Virus record (IMG/VR): IMGVR_UViG_3300032236_000771
Location: 21,558 to 85,557 of that record
Direction: 5' to 3' (one strand)
DNA length: 64,000 bases
Source of the DNA: a virus
Shown piece by piece: positions 63,066-64,000 of this stretch. Both the position numbers and the translations under genes were made by a program. The notes under the pieces are model-generated. The model saw only the letters and a program-made list of their open reading frames with translations, was not told where the DNA came from and did no database searches. The first letter of the stretch is position 1. Each line of letters begins with the position of its first letter.

Positions 63066-64000
63066 CTGAGTCTGCCTCTCCTAGTAGTGGAAGTTCGGTG
63101 GCTGCTAGAACCTTGTCTCGCAACTCCTCAAAAAAGTCTACCTCTTCACGGATAGAATTCACAAGTGCCTCTTGGCCCTGCCACTTACGGTCACCGTAGT
63201 AAATCCAACCACCCTTGCGGTCAACAATACCCTTGACTATCGACATTGCCGCAACTTCCTTGGCCGTGTCGTAGTCACCAGCCGAATAGATGCTGAAGTC
63301 TTGGAAGTAGAAGTCTACGTAGGCAATCTGCTGTGGTGGGGCAGTCTTGTTCTTGGTGATACGAATCTTTAGTCGCTGGCCTACACGGACCTTATTGTTG
63401 CCCGAACCAGACTCAATCCATTCGTCACGCTTTACCTCTGAGCGGGTGAAGTAGGCGTAGTCCTTGCCAACTCCACCTGGGGTGGTGCGTGGGTCGCCGT
63501 GCATGACGCCAATCTTCATACGCCACTGGTTGATGATGATGCCTAGAATAGGTCGCTCGTTCTCAATTAGGCTACGCTTCATCGCAGCTCCAGCCTTGCG
63601 GAAGAACTTGTTGGTGAGCAGTGCTCCACGACCAACGGTCATCTCGTCCATGTTCTTCTCGCCCTCTGGGCCGGGAACAAGGGCTGGGAGCGAGTCGATG
63701 ACAATTGCATCTACCGACTTAGATTCAGCAAATGAGATTACAGCATCGTATGCATCTTCCATGATGTTGGTCTCAACAACTAGGACACGGCTGGCATCTA
63801 CTCCACACATCTGTGCATACTCTGGAACCCATTGCTCAGCGGCTACCCATACGGTAGTGAAATCTGGGTTTATGGCCTGGTTGGCGGCAATTGTCTTGAG
63901 AGCAATCGCTGTCTTACCATGCGACGGCTCCCCGATAAGTTCGTTCCATTGGTTAGCAGGAAAACCGCCACCCAAGACATAATCGAAAGTAGTTGAGCCA
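63058..64000 (-). CDS. recA: RecA recombinase, 5' end cut by the window
   Basis: The frame runs to the right edge, so the start lies beyond it. The visible part begins with GSTTFDYVLGGGFPANQW, then the Walker A GEPSHGKTA, Walker B VDAIVIDSLPALVPGPEG, the loop region ILGIIINQWRMKIGVMHGD with RTTPGGVGKDYA, and a C-terminal helix that ends LPLLGEADSDE. It catalyses strand exchange in recombination and repair. Some 314 residues are visible. Confidence 0.9.
   Translation of the reverse strand, partial: GSTTFDYVLGGGFPANQWNELIGEPSHGKTAIALKTIAANQAINPDFTTVWVAAEQWVPEYAQMCGVDASRVLVVETNIMEDAYDAVISFAESKSVDAIVIDSLPALVPGPEGEKNMDEMTVGRGALLTNKFFRKAGAAMKRSLIENERPILGIIINQWRMKIGVMHGDPRTTPGGVGKDYAYFTRSEVKRDEWIESGSGNNKVRVGQRLKIRITKNKTAPPQQIAYVDFYFQDFSIYSAGDYDTAKEVAAMSIVKGIVDRKGGWIYYGDRKWQGQEALVNSIREEVDFFEELRDKVLAATELPLLGEADSDE

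Overview
The window is a stretch of a large tailed-phage genome, apparently of an actinobacterial host. The host inference rests on a WhiB-like protein with four Cys and a GIWGG motif (62169-62540), a membrane protein of the actinophage DUF2746 type, and NrdH- and NlpC-type proteins. There is no integrase, no excision module and no CRISPR array. The genome continues past both edges: the left edge cuts a small gene and the right edge cuts recA.

Layout. Positions 1-36216 are almost entirely minus-strand. Read in the direction of transcription (right to left) they hold: a block of small accessory genes with ADP-ribosyltransferase-like, acetyltransferase-like and ParB-nuclease-like members (30496-36216); an Hsp20 protein, one tRNA-Asn, an HNH nuclease, a metallopeptidase-like protein and an FmdB-type zinc ribbon (28388-30398); lysis and cell-wall genes (NlpC/P60 lipoprotein, CHAP endolysin, holin, membrane proteins; 24272-28269); the packaging and head module (terminase, HNH, portal, scaffold, N4-gp56-type major capsid protein; 14440-21768); and adaptor, collagen-like fibre and glycosyltransferase genes (278-14318). 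Positions 36217-37159 are non-coding, divergent between the two arms, and carry a near-perfect parS site and several sets of short repeats. Positions 37160-47862 are a plus-strand arm of about 37 tightly overlapping small genes, mostly of unknown function, including a short sliding-clamp-like protein, an AlpA-like DNA-binding protein and many zinc-binding mini-proteins. A bidirectional terminator at 47866-47896 separates it from a second minus-strand arm, 47911-64000, with NrdH, a nuclease-like protein, a candidate DpdA-like base-exchange gene with nucleotidyltransferase-like and HAD-like neighbours, SpoVS, RuvC plus an HNH fused to a second RuvC tail, a Dam-type methyltransferase, an Nmad1-type protein, RecB/Cas4-like and Hjc-like nucleases, WhiB and RecA.

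How it works together. The right arm is DNA metabolism, recombination and probably DNA modification. The left arm is virion assembly, lysis and a fibre/glycosylation cassette. Genes are coupled through TAATG, TAGTG, ATGA, GTGA and ATGAGTAA junctions, and several starts are GTG, TTG or apparently ATT. No tape measure, tail tube or sheath, DNA polymerase, helicase or primase lies in the window, so those must be outside it.

The most unusual signals are: near-total loss of GATC, with every remaining copy inside GATCGCG; a host-type parS site; a portal gene whose reading frame is broken about 56 codons in; an HNH nuclease carrying the conserved tail of the adjacent RuvC; and a cysteine-rich repeat protein in the fibre cluster.
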